From Umezawaea sp042738955 (GTDB lineage Bacteria; Actinomycetota; Actinomycetes; Mycobacteriales; Pseudonocardiaceae): a DNA stretch of 64,000 nt. The notes beneath the pieces are model-generated. The model was given only the letters and a program-made list of their open reading frames with translations, ran no database searches and was not told the DNA's origin. Below, one piece after another: positions 33,182-41,083 of the stretch (positions are counted from its first letter, which is position 1; the number at the start of each line of letters is the position of its first letter). The stretch is from assembly GCF_042738955.1 (NCBI RefSeq), contig NZ_JBHYHC010000029.1, forward strand, positions 1 through 64,000, read 5' to 3'. The translations under genes and the position numbers were made by a program.

Positions 33182-33655
33182 CTAGGGAGTCGGATCGGGG
33201 AAGCCGATGGGCTCTTCGACGTCGGCGCGGGACACGCCCTCGAGCGTGGCCGCCCGCGCCGCCAGGTCGACCGGCACGCTGGCGCGGATGTAGCCCACGG
33301 TCGCGTCGGTGGACTCCACCGTCGCTCCGAGGTCCCGGAGGGCCTGTGCGGTGGCCTCCGTCTCGCCCTGGACCGCGGAGATGGTCAGCACGACCGCGTC
33401 CTGCCTGGCCTGCTTGGCCATGTCGATCAGCTCCTTGGCCCTCGGGGCCAGCGTCGGCGTCTCCGGGCTCGACGGTAGGCCCGTCGAAGGCGGCACCGAG
33501 AGCACCTGGGCGTCCGACGGGGTCGTCACCGTCGTCACCGCCGTCGGCGCGCTCGTGCTCACCGACAGCGGGGCGGCCGCCCGCCCACACCCGCCCGCCA
33601 CCGCCATCCCCAAGATCAACACCACCGCGCTCGGCACCCGCTGTCTTCCCGTCAC
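33182..33655 (-). CDS. Lipoprotein with a free-standing I9-type (subtilase prodomain-like) domain
   Basis: 157 residues from a GTG at 33655. MTGRQRVPSAVVLILGMAVAGGC is a signal with lipobox AGGC at residue 23. A Ser/Thr/Pro linker follows to ~75, then a globular domain with LRDLGATVESTDATVGYI. This closely parallels LKALGATVETTDRAVDYL in the propeptide of the subtilase at 29836. Free-standing I9 domains inhibit or assist folding of subtilisins. Anchored on the outer face of the membrane, this one could protect the cell from the neighbouring protease. The inhibitor role is inferred from the similarity and the convergent position. Confidence 0.75.
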   Translation of the reverse strand: MTGRQRVPSAVVLILGMAVAGGCGRAAAPLSVSTSAPTAVTTVTTPSDAQVLSVPPSTGLPSSPETPTLAPRAKELIDMAKQARQDAVVLTISAVQGETEATAQALRDLGATVESTDATVGYIRASVPVDLAARAATLEGVSRADVEEPIGFPDPTP

Positions 33656-33697
33656 CTGCGTAGACGGGGTGAGGCGGCCGGGAGGTTGCACCGACCG

Positions 33698-33703
33698 TAA
33701 GAT
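33698..33703 (+). promoter_or_regulatory. TAAGAT -10 box for the GH89 gene
   Basis: TAAGAT is a near-ideal -10 hexamer placed 30 bases before the chosen GTG. No convincing -35 is seen at 16-18 bases. A short leader with a GGAG ribosome site follows. Confidence 0.4.
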
Positions 33704-33733
33704 CCGGAACAACCCGCCGAAGTGGAGCAACCC

Positions 33734-35965
33734 GTGCAGCGCAGAGCACTCGCCGGTGCTGTCGTCGTCGTCCTGCTGGCCGCGCTGGTCGTCACGGACG
33801 TGCGGACGACGGCCAAGTCCTTCGTCGACGTGTCGTCGGCGAGAGCGGCGATCACCCGCCTGCTCGGCGGCGACACCGTGCGCGCGGCGCAGTTCGAGCT
33901 GGCCACGACCCCGGCGAGCCCCGGCATGGCGGACTCGTTCCAGATCGGCGGCACGGAGGGCGACGTCCTGCTGTCCGGCACCAGCGAGGTCGCGATCATC
34001 TCCGGCTTCAACTGGTGGCTCAAGTACGTGGCGGGCGGCCACCTGTCGACCAACGGCGACCGCCTCGGCCTGCCGGAGAAGCTGCCCGCCCCGGAGAAGC
34101 CGATCAGCAGGCGCACCACGCTGACGGACCGCTACGCCTACAACTTCACCGTCTACGGCTACACGATGCCGTACTGGACGTGGACCGACTGGGAACGCGA
34201 GATCGACTACCTCGCGGCCAGCGGCGTGAACCGCGCGCTCGTCCTCGTCGGCCAGGAGGCCGTCTGGTACGACACGTTCCAGTCGTTCGGGATGTCCGAG
34301 TCCGAGGTGCGCGACTGGATCGCGCAGCCCTCGTTCCAGCCGTGGCAGTGGTACGGCGAGATCTCCGGCCACGAGCCCCCCGGCGGCGCGCACACCGGCC
34401 CGGTCAGCGCGGACCTGATCGCCCGCCGCGCCGCGCTCGGCAAGCGCGTGGCCGACCGGATGCGCGAACTCGGCATCACGCCGGTGTTCCCGGCGTTCGT
34501 GGGCCACGTGCCGGACCAGGTGTTCGCCGACCGCAACCCCGGCGCGAACGTGATCCCGCAGGACGACTACGCCGGGCACCCCAGGCCGTTCTGGCTCGCG
34601 CCGACGGACCCGCTGTACGCCAAGGTGGCGGCGAAGTTCTACGAGGTGCAGAGCAAGCGCTTCGGCGACACCACGCACTACTCCAACGACCTGATCCACG
34701 AGGGCGGCGTGCTCGGCGGCGTCGACATCGGCGACGCGGGCAAGGCCGTGCAGGACGCGCTGACCAAGGCGCACCCGGACTCGACGTGGGTGCTCCAGGC
34801 GTGGCAGGACAACCCGTACGAGGACCTGATCAAGTCCATCGACCGCAAGCGCGTGCTGGTGCTCGACCTGGACGCCGACGACGGGCCCGCGTGGAAGCGC
34901 AAGGACGCGTTCTGGGGCGCGCCGTGGGCGTGGGGCACGATCCAGAACTTCGGCGGCAGGCTCGGCACGTTCGGCAACCTGGCCGAACCGGGGCAGACCC
35001 TGCCGGAGGTCCGGGCGATGTCGAAGGCCGACCGCGGCGACCTGGTGGGCACGGCGATGGTGCTGGAGGGCACGCACCAGAACCCCGTGGTGCAGGACCT
35101 GTTCGGCGAGATGGTGTGGCGCGACAAGGCCGTCGACCTCGACCAGTGGATCCAGGCGTACGCGAAACGCCGCTACGGCGCGGGCGACGACCCGCACGTG
35201 CGCGAGGCGTGGGAGATCCTGCTCAACACCGCGTACTCGTTCCGCGCGACCAACCACGAGAGCGGCGAGGGCCCGTACGAGAGCCCCTTCACCGCGCTGC
35301 CCGCGCTGAAGGTGACGTCGTCGTCCTACTTCGGCCCGACCGAGCCCCGGTACTCCGCGCAGGAGTTCGAACCCGTGCTCGGCGAACTCCTCCAGGCCGA
35401 CCCGGCCGTGCGCGAGGAGGAGACGTACAAGTACGACCTCGTCGACGTGACGCGGCAGGTGGTCGCGAACCGCGCCCGCGGCACGCTGGACGAGATCGCC
35501 AAGGCGTACGCGGCCAAGGACGTGGCGGCGCTGGACGTGCTCACCGACCGGTTCCTCGGGTACATGAAGAGCACGGACGAGCTGCTGGGGACGCAGAAGG
35601 ACTGGCTGCTCGGCACGTGGCTGGAGGACGCGAAGGCGTGGGGCGCGAACCCCGCCGAGAAGGCCTCGCTGGAACGCGACGCCCGCGCGATCATCAGCAT
35701 CTGGTCGGAGAAGGCCTGCGGCGTGCTGCGCGACTACGCGAACCGCGAGTGGAACGGCATGGTGTCGAGCTACTACCAGCCCCGCTGGGAGCGCTTCTTC
35801 GCCGAACTGGCGGGCACCGTCGACAGCGGCACGCCGCCGAACATCGACTGGTGCGCCACCGGGGCCGACTGGACCTCGCAGACCGCGGCGTTCCCGACGA
35901 AGCCCAGCGGCGACACCTACGCGGTCGCGAAGCGCATCGCCGACGAGCTGGGGCTGAAGAACTAG
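33734..35965 (+). CDS. Alpha-N-acetylglucosaminidase (NAGLU, GH89), secreted
   Basis: 743 residues with an N-terminal hydrophobic export signal (AGAVVVVLLAALVV). The three NAGLU domains follow: an N-terminal domain with ISGFNWWLKYVAGGH; the catalytic barrel with NFTVYGYTMPYWTWTDWERE, FQPWQWYGEISGHEP and HYSNDLIHEGG; and a C-terminal helical domain with LEGTHQNPVVQDLFGEMVW. Such enzymes remove terminal alpha-GlcNAc from glycans such as heparan sulfate or mucin. The GTG at 33734 follows GGAG by six bases; a GTG four codons upstream is the alternative. It suggests scavenging of animal or microbial glycans. Confidence 0.92.
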   Translation: MQRRALAGAVVVVLLAALVVTDVRTTAKSFVDVSSARAAITRLLGGDTVRAAQFELATTPASPGMADSFQIGGTEGDVLLSGTSEVAIISGFNWWLKYVAGGHLSTNGDRLGLPEKLPAPEKPISRRTTLTDRYAYNFTVYGYTMPYWTWTDWEREIDYLAASGVNRALVLVGQEAVWYDTFQSFGMSESEVRDWIAQPSFQPWQWYGEISGHEPPGGAHTGPVSADLIARRAALGKRVADRMRELGITPVFPAFVGHVPDQVFADRNPGANVIPQDDYAGHPRPFWLAPTDPLYAKVAAKFYEVQSKRFGDTTHYSNDLIHEGGVLGGVDIGDAGKAVQDALTKAHPDSTWVLQAWQDNPYEDLIKSIDRKRVLVLDLDADDGPAWKRKDAFWGAPWAWGTIQNFGGRLGTFGNLAEPGQTLPEVRAMSKADRGDLVGTAMVLEGTHQNPVVQDLFGEMVWRDKAVDLDQWIQAYAKRRYGAGDDPHVREAWEILLNTAYSFRATNHESGEGPYESPFTALPALKVTSSSYFGPTEPRYSAQEFEPVLGELLQADPAVREEETYKYDLVDVTRQVVANRARGTLDEIAKAYAAKDVAALDVLTDRFLGYMKSTDELLGTQKDWLLGTWLEDAKAWGANPAEKASLERDARAIISIWSEKACGVLRDYANREWNGMVSSYYQPRWERFFAELAGTVDSGTPPNIDWCATGADWTSQTAAFPTKPSGDTYAVAKRIADELGLKN

Positions 35966-35970
35966 GGGTG

Positions 35971-36002
35971 GGCCAGCCCCCGTGCCGATCGGCGGGCTGG
36001 CC
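35971..36002 (+). terminator. Terminator after the GH89 gene
   Basis: GGCCAGCCC pairs with GGGCTGGCC, with a further CCG/CGG pairing inside the loop. It starts six bases after the stop codon. Confidence 0.7.
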
Positions 36003-36041
36003 GGATCGTCCGGGGGACGGGGAATTCCTACCGTTCTCCCC

Positions 36042-36941
36042 ATGGTCAACCACACAACGTCCTTGCGCCGCAAGGTGATCGCCCTGTCCGCCGCCGCGGC
36101 CCTCGTGCTCACGGCGTGCGCGGCTCCGAGCGCCGCGAGCAGCCCGTCCCCGGCGCCGTCCACTGCCGCACCCGCTGATGTCCGGACGCGCAAGGTGGTG
36201 AACGCCGAGCACGAACTCGTCTTCCACGTCGTGGACGGCAAGCTGCCCGCGCTGGTCCTGGACGCGGGCGGCGGCCTGAACTCGTCGTACTGGAAGGACC
36301 TCGCGCCCCGGTTGGCGAAGGCCACCGGGTCGAAGGTCATCACCTACGACCGGGCGGGCGAGGGGGAGAGCGCCGAGGTGTCGGGGCCGTGGCGGGTGGA
36401 GAACGCCGTGTCGGACCTGGAGGCCGGGCTCAAGGAGCTGGGGGTGACGAAGGACGTGGTGCTCGTGTCGCACTCGATCGCGGGCGAGGTCGCCACGACG
36501 TTCGTGACCAAGAACCCCAGCTGGGTGTCCGGGGCCGTCCTCGTCGACGCGAACGTGCCGGACTTCTTCACCGACGAGATGCTGACGGCGTTCGCGCCGG
36601 TCATCGACCAGCAGAAGGCCGCCCTGATGGCGCAGCCGTCGACCAAGAACAACCGCCAGCTGCTCGCCGTGATGGTCGACTACGCCGCCGTCCACCGCGC
36701 CTTCCACCGGGTGACCTGGCCGAACGACGTGCCGGTGACCGTGATCGTCTCCGCTGGTACCCCGTTCGAGGACAGCCCCGAGGGGGCTCGGCTGTGGCGT
36801 GACGGCCAGGAGCACTTCGCCAAGGCCGGGCCGAACCGGAAGCACGTGGTCGCCGAGGGCACCACGCACGAGGGGATCGCGACCGAGCACCCGGAGGTCA
36901 TCGCCGCGGCGGTCGACGACGTGCTGAAGACCATCCGCTAG
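36042..36941 (+). CDS. Alpha/beta-hydrolase lipoprotein
   Basis: 299 residues. A lipoprotein signal ends in LVLTAC near residue 27, a Ser/Ala/Pro-rich linker follows, then an alpha/beta hydrolase. The oxyanion strand is ALVLDAGGGLNSSYW, the nucleophile elbow is SHSIAG (in place of GxSxG), TYDRAGEGES lies between, and the catalytic His is in EGTTHEGI near the end. It should cleave an ester or amide at the cell surface. TACCGT ends seven bases before the ATG, which suggests a leaderless transcript. Substrate unknown. Confidence 0.82.
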   Translation: MVNHTTSLRRKVIALSAAAALVLTACAAPSAASSPSPAPSTAAPADVRTRKVVNAEHELVFHVVDGKLPALVLDAGGGLNSSYWKDLAPRLAKATGSKVITYDRAGEGESAEVSGPWRVENAVSDLEAGLKELGVTKDVVLVSHSIAGEVATTFVTKNPSWVSGAVLVDANVPDFFTDEMLTAFAPVIDQQKAALMAQPSTKNNRQLLAVMVDYAAVHRAFHRVTWPNDVPVTVIVSAGTPFEDSPEGARLWRDGQEHFAKAGPNRKHVVAEGTTHEGIATEHPEVIAAAVDDVLKTIR

Positions 36942-36980
36942 GCGGTCTCGAAAAAATCTTGGAAGAAATTCCGCGAGGGT

Positions 36981-37009
36981 TGTCGGATCGGGGCGGGGCC
37001 GTTCGTAGC
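36981..37009 (+). promoter_or_regulatory. ECF-type promoter candidate (TGTCGG-N17-CGTAGC)
   Basis: TGTCGG at 36981-36986 and CGTAGC at 37004-37009 are separated by 17 bases. They sit 52 bases before a reductase-fold gene that leads to an ECF42 sigma factor. ECF42 factors are reported to use a TGTCGA-like -35, so this is probably the autoregulated promoter of the three-gene module. Confidence 0.5.
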
Positions 37010-37060
37010 AGTGGTGAAAGGCCCGCAGGGAGCGGCGCCGAGAGCGGAGGAACCCCGATC

Positions 37061-37669
37061 ATGAAGCTCACGACCATGACCCAGATCAGCGTCGACGGAG
37101 TCGTGCAGGGCAACGGCGGGCCGGGGGAGGACCGCCGGAACGGGTTCGAGCGCGGCGGGTGGGCGTTCGGCAAGGGCGACGACGCGACCAGGGCGTTCAT
37201 CGCCCGCACCTACCAGAACGCCGACGCGTTCCTGTTCGGCCGGTGGACGTACGAGATGTTCGCGGGCTCGTGGGGGACGAACGAGGCGATGCGCGCCCAC
37301 CCCGTCGGCGTGGCGCTGGCGGAGAAGCCCAAGTACGTCGCGTCGACCACCCTCACCACGCCGACCTGGGGCGACACGGCCGTCCTGTCCGGCGACCTCG
37401 TCGAGGCCATCGCGGAGCTGAAGGCCAAGCCGGGCGGCGAGCTGCTGGTGAACGGCAGTGGCACCCTGGTGCGGTGGCTGCTGGCGAACGACCTGGTCGA
37501 CGAGATGACGCTGATCGTGGTCCCGGTGGTCCTCGGCCAAGGCGCGCGGCTGTTCCCGGAGAACGGCGTCGACGTCGCGCTCGACCTCGTCGAGTCGCAG
37601 GTGGACACGAAGGGCGTGACGATCCAGACCTTCCGGCCCGCCGGACGTCCCCTGTACGTGTCGGCCTGA
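37061..37669 (+). CDS. Dihydrofolate-reductase-fold protein of the ECF42 module
   Basis: 202 residues of the RibD C-terminal/DHFR-like family. Visible are KLTTMTQISVDGVVQG, the FLFGRWTYEMFAGSWG segment, KYVASTTL and GGELLVNGSGTLVRWLL with the VPVVLGQGARLFPE loop. Members bind NADPH and reduce mostly unknown substrates. GGAGG precedes the ATG. It is followed after 27 bases by a YCII/DGPF gene and then the sigma factor, a set that recurs in actinomycetes. It is a distant paralogue of the protein at 14996-15598. Confidence 0.85.
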   Translation: MKLTTMTQISVDGVVQGNGGPGEDRRNGFERGGWAFGKGDDATRAFIARTYQNADAFLFGRWTYEMFAGSWGTNEAMRAHPVGVALAEKPKYVASTTLTTPTWGDTAVLSGDLVEAIAELKAKPGGELLVNGSGTLVRWLLANDLVDEMTLIVVPVVLGQGARLFPENGVDVALDLVESQVDTKGVTIQTFRPAGRPLYVSA

Positions 37670-37696
37670 CCCCACAACACCCCTGAGGAGCTTCGC

Positions 37697-38020
37697 ATGC
37701 GCTACCTGGTTTCCGTCGTCGACGACAAGGAAAACCCCGGCAGCACCGACCGGCAGCCCGCCATCAGCGAGTTCAACGACCGGCTGATCGCCGAGGGCTA
37801 CTGGGTGTTCGCCGGCGGCCTCGCGGACACCGACGCGGCCACGGTCGTCGACAGCCGGGGCGAGCAGGTCGTGATCAGCGACGGCCCGTTCGTGGAGTCG
37901 AAGGAGTACCTGGCGGGCGTGTGGGTGTGGGAGTGCCCGGACCTGGACGTGGCGCTCAAGCTCGCCACCGAGGCGTCCAAGGCCTGTGACCGCAAGATCG
38001 AGGTCCGGCCGTTCCAGTGA
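37697..38020 (+). CDS. YCII-related DGPF-domain protein
   Basis: 107 residues, the usual length. The sequence RYLVSVVDD, a central GYWVFAGGL and the diagnostic DGPFVESKEYLAG motif mark the DGPF subgroup of YCII-like proteins. These accompany ECF42 sigma factors almost without exception. The biochemical role is unknown; a dimeric ferredoxin-like fold and a conserved His/Asp pair are known for the wider family. GAGGAG lies before the ATG, and the stop overlaps the sigma-factor GTG by three bases. Confidence 0.88.
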   Translation: MRYLVSVVDDKENPGSTDRQPAISEFNDRLIAEGYWVFAGGLADTDAATVVDSRGEQVVISDGPFVESKEYLAGVWVWECPDLDVALKLATEASKACDRKIEVRPFQ

Positions 38021-39240
38021 GCGACGTCGAAGAGGCGATCACCCGTGTCCACCACGAGGAGTGGGCGCGGGTCGTCGCCGCGCTGACCAGGCGTTTCGGG
38101 GACCTCGACATCGCGGAGGAGGCGGCAGCCGAGGCGTTCGCGACCGCGGTCGAACGGTGGCGCGCCGACGGCGTGCCACCCAACCCCGGCGCGTGGCTGA
38201 CCACCACCGCGAACCACAAGGCCGTCGACCGGATCCGGCGTGAGACCAAGCGCGACGACAAGCACAAGGAGGCTCTGATGACCCACGACGCCCAGTCCGA
38301 GCCCCTCGGCGTCATCGACGACGACCGGCTCCGGCTGATCTTCACCTGCTGCCACCCGGCGCTGGCCGTGGAATCCCGCCTGGCGCTGACGTTGCGGATG
38401 GTCGGCGGCCTGACGATGCCCGAGATCGCCCGCGCGTTCCTGGTGACCGAGAGCACGATGGGCCAGCGGATCACCCGCGCGAAAGCCAAGATCAAGGCCG
38501 CGGGCATCCCCTACCGGCTGCCGTCGGCCGAGGACCTCCCGGAACGCGTCACCGGCGTGCTGGCGGTGCTCTACCTCGTCTTCAACGAGGGTTACCTGGC
38601 CACCGGCCCCGACACCGACCCGCTCCGCTCCGACCTGACCGCCGAGGCCATCAGGCTCACCCGCCTGATCCGCGCCCTCCTCCCGGACAACGGCGAGGCA
38701 GCGGGCCTGCTGGCGTTGATGCTCCTGATCGAGGCCCGCCGCCCCGCCCGCGTCTCGTCGACCGGCGAACTGGTGTCCCTGCCCGAACAGGACCGCGGGG
38801 CGTGGAGCACGGAGCTGATCGCGGAGGGCCACCACCTGGTCCGCGAACGCCTGGCAACCGGGGTGCCTCCAGGCCGGTACCAGATCCTCGCCGCGATCAA
38901 CGCCGTCCACACCTCGGCCCGCGACATGCGCGACACCGACTGGTCCCAGGTCTTGGCCCTCTACAACCAGCTGATCCGCGTGGACCCGTCCCCGATCGTC
39001 CACCTCAACCGCGCCATCGCCGTGGCCGAGGTGGACGGCCCGGACGTGGCCCTGGCGACGGTCGACCGCCTAGAACCCACCCTGTCCGGCTACCACGCCT
39101 ACCACGTGACCCGCGCCGACCTGCTCCGCAGACTCGGCAGGAGCCAGGACTCCCGCACCGCCTACGACCAGGCCATCGCCTTGGCGGGCAACACCGCCGA
39201 AACCGCCTACTTGACCCGCCGCCGCGACCAGTTGGCGTGA
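38017..39240 (+). CDS. ECF42-type RNA polymerase sigma factor with C-terminal TPR-like extension
   Basis: 407 residues. Sigma region 2 (~10-75, with DIAEEAAAEAFATAVERW and NPGAWLTTTANHKAVDRIRR) and region 4 (~110-170, with LTMPEIARAFLVTESTMGQRI) are followed by a ~220-residue helical extension (LYLVFNEGYLAT, AINAVHTSA, YNQLIRVDPSPIVHLNRAIA). That extension and a DGPF partner define ECF42. No anti-sigma factor is encoded nearby; the extension is thought to replace it. It probably drives its own operon from the TGTCGG promoter at 36981. Its inducing signal is not known. Confidence 0.9.
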   Translation: MSDVEEAITRVHHEEWARVVAALTRRFGDLDIAEEAAAEAFATAVERWRADGVPPNPGAWLTTTANHKAVDRIRRETKRDDKHKEALMTHDAQSEPLGVIDDDRLRLIFTCCHPALAVESRLALTLRMVGGLTMPEIARAFLVTESTMGQRITRAKAKIKAAGIPYRLPSAEDLPERVTGVLAVLYLVFNEGYLATGPDTDPLRSDLTAEAIRLTRLIRALLPDNGEAAGLLALMLLIEARRPARVSSTGELVSLPEQDRGAWSTELIAEGHHLVRERLATGVPPGRYQILAAINAVHTSARDMRDTDWSQVLALYNQLIRVDPSPIVHLNRAIAVAEVDGPDVALATVDRLEPTLSGYHAYHVTRADLLRRLGRSQDSRTAYDQAIALAGNTAETAYLTRRRDQLA

Positions 39241-39241
39241 C

Positions 39242-40369
39242 CTACTGACTCCCCCCGAACGCCCGCACGCGCTCCTCCCCGTCCACGCTCTCCCCGAACA
39301 CCCGCGCGTCCCCGTCGAGCCCATCCCGGTGGGGCGTAGCGACCCGCGCCGACCGCGCCTCCAGGGCGTTGACCCGCACCTGCGGCAACGCCCCAGGCTC
39401 CCGCCGCCGCAACCAGTCCACCAGGTGCTCCCGCACCAGACAGCGAAGATCCCACAACCGCCCGGCATCCGGCGCACTGACCAACGCCCGCACCCGCACG
39501 AACGAGTTCACGGCATCCGTCACCTGCAACACGCACACCCGCCCGTCCCACAGGTCGAACCCCTCGACCGCCCGCCGCAACTCCTGCCGCATCTCCTCGA
39601 CCGGCACCGTCCAGTCCACGTCCAACTCCACCGTCCCGAGCAACTCGGACTGCGTCTTGGTCCAGTTCTCGAACGGTGTCTTGAGGAAGTACGACGTGGG
39701 CAGGACGAGGCGGCGGTCGTCCCACAGGTGGACGACGACGTAGGTGAGGGTGATGTCCTCGACGCGGCCCCACTGCTTTTCCACGACCAGCACGTCGTCG
39801 AGCCTGACGGCGTCGCTGAACGCGATCTGCACGCCCGCGAACACGTTGCCCAGCAGGGATTGCGCCGCTAGGGCGGCGATGGCGCCGATCACGCCTGCCG
39901 AGGCGAGCAGGCTGGTGCCCGCGGCGCGGGCGGCGGGGAACGTCATGAGCATCGCGGCGGCCGCCAGTAGGCCGACCACGACCACGGTCACGCGGCGCAC
40001 CAGGGTGATCTGGGTGTGGACCTTGCGGGCATGCCGGTTGTCCGTGACGTCCACCCGGATCCGCGACAGCGCCGCGTCCTCCGCGACGGTCAGCAGCGTC
40101 GCCAGCAGCCACGCCCCGGCCCCTATCAACGCCAGCCCCACCCCGTGCAGTGCGACGGGCTTCCACTCCCAGCGCACGCCGACGCCGAGCGAGAACTGCA
40201 CGGCGACCAGCACCGCCACCACCTGGGCCGGGCGGTGGGCGTCACGGGCCAACTGGGCGAACAGGGTGGACTTCCGGCCGATCCGCACCGCGGCCCGGTG
40301 CACGAGGGCCACCACCAGCAGGGCGAACGCGACCGAGCCTGCGAACGTGAGCAACGTGGTTACGAGCAT
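39242..40369 (-). CDS. Small-conductance mechanosensitive channel (MscS family)
   Basis: About 374 residues with an N-terminal set of four to five transmembrane helices. The MscS core has the pore-lining helix ASAGVIGAIAALAAQSLLGNVFAGVQIAFSD, then the beta domain with DDVLVVEKQWGRVEDITLTYVVV and RRLVLPTSYFL. It opens under membrane tension to release solutes in hypo-osmotic shock. The ATG at 40369 is preferred to a GTG six codons upstream, on weak grounds. Its stop lies one base from that of the convergent sigma-factor gene, with no terminator between. Confidence 0.88.
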   Translation of the reverse strand: MLVTTLLTFAGSVAFALLVVALVHRAAVRIGRKSTLFAQLARDAHRPAQVVAVLVAVQFSLGVGVRWEWKPVALHGVGLALIGAGAWLLATLLTVAEDAALSRIRVDVTDNRHARKVHTQITLVRRVTVVVVGLLAAAAMLMTFPAARAAGTSLLASAGVIGAIAALAAQSLLGNVFAGVQIAFSDAVRLDDVLVVEKQWGRVEDITLTYVVVHLWDDRRLVLPTSYFLKTPFENWTKTQSELLGTVELDVDWTVPVEEMRQELRRAVEGFDLWDGRVCVLQVTDAVNSFVRVRALVSAPDAGRLWDLRCLVREHLVDWLRRREPGALPQVRVNALEARSARVATPHRDGLDGDARVFGESVDGEERVRAFGGSQ

Positions 40370-40399
40370 GTGCCACCGGGTACCCACGAAACGGGTCTT

Positions 40400-41014
40400 T
40401 CAGTTCGGCAGCAGGTGAGCGATCTGGCCGACGAACGCCACCAAGCGCTCCGGGGTGAAGCGCGTCGGGTCCGCCAGCGCCAAGCGGCCCGCCATCTCGC
40501 CCAAGGCCAGCATCGCGTGACCCAACAACTCGGCGTCCAAGGACGACGGGCCGCCGCGGGTCTGGAGGCCAAGGGCCGCCAACGCCGCCACCTGGTCCAG
40601 CAGGCCCGCTCGGACCGCCTCCACCCGTGACCGGAACTCCGGCGGGGTGCCGTCCGGGGGCGTCAGCACCAAGCGCCAGCGTTCCGGTGAGGTGATGACC
40701 GCGCGCACGAACACCTCCACCGCGTAGGCGAAGGCGTCTTCCGGGCCGCGTTCGGCGAAGTCCACGGGCAGGGCCGCGAGCACCTGGTCGGTGGCTCGGG
40801 ACGCCTCGCGGTCCAGCAGGGCGGCGATGACCTCGCCGCGGTTGGCGAACTGCTCGTAGAGGACCGGCTTGGTCACGCCCGCCTCGCGCGCCACGGCTTC
40901 CATGGTCAGCGCGCCGAAGCCGGTGTCGATCAGGTGCAGCGCGCTGTCCAGGAGCTGGTCCCTGCGCTGTTCGGGTGGCAGTCGGGCGGCGTACTTGCGA
41001 CGTGTTGTGCCCAC
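40400..41014 (-). CDS. TetR-family regulator of the adjacent hydrolase-reductase-EphD operon
   Basis: 204 residues. The helix-turn-helix spans ~18-62 (RRDQLLDSALHLIDTGF, VAREAGVTKPVLYEQFANR). The C-terminus has a TetR_C-type region with WRLVLTPPDGTPPEF, common among actinobacterial lipid-linked repressors. It is divergent from the operon at 41084. Two 14-bp CTACG-N4-CGTAG palindromes lie between them, so it very likely represses both directions. The inducer may be a long-chain lipid or epoxide, inferred from the target genes only. Confidence 0.85.
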   Translation of the reverse strand: MGTTRRKYAARLPPEQRRDQLLDSALHLIDTGFGALTMEAVAREAGVTKPVLYEQFANRGEVIAALLDREASRATDQVLAALPVDFAERGPEDAFAYAVEVFVRAVITSPERWRLVLTPPDGTPPEFRSRVEAVRAGLLDQVAALAALGLQTRGGPSSLDAELLGHAMLALGEMAGRLALADPTRFTPERLVAFVGQIAHLLPN

Positions 41015-41026
41015 CCGACCATATTG

Positions 41027-41065
41027 CTACGGTGGCGTAGCTTTCACAAAGCTACGCAGGCGTAG
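41027..41065. promoter_or_regulatory. Tandem CTACG-N4-CGTAG operators
   Basis: Copies at 41027-41040 and 41052-41065 are perfect in their 5-bp arms, with centres 25 bp apart. A third palindrome TAGCTTT-CAC-AAAGCTA (41038-41054) bridges them. They occupy the whole gap between the TetR gene and the ribosome site of the divergent operon. Confidence 0.8.
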
Positions 41066-41083
41066 TAATTGCCGGAGGTCGCG

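Noticed and set aside
33182..36343. A 1053-codon open frame on the minus strand across the GH89 gene
   Set aside because: Beyond the small lipoprotein (to 33655) it is the antisense of the GH89 coding sequence: Arg/His/Val-rich with no domains. It is a by-product of high G+C third positions.
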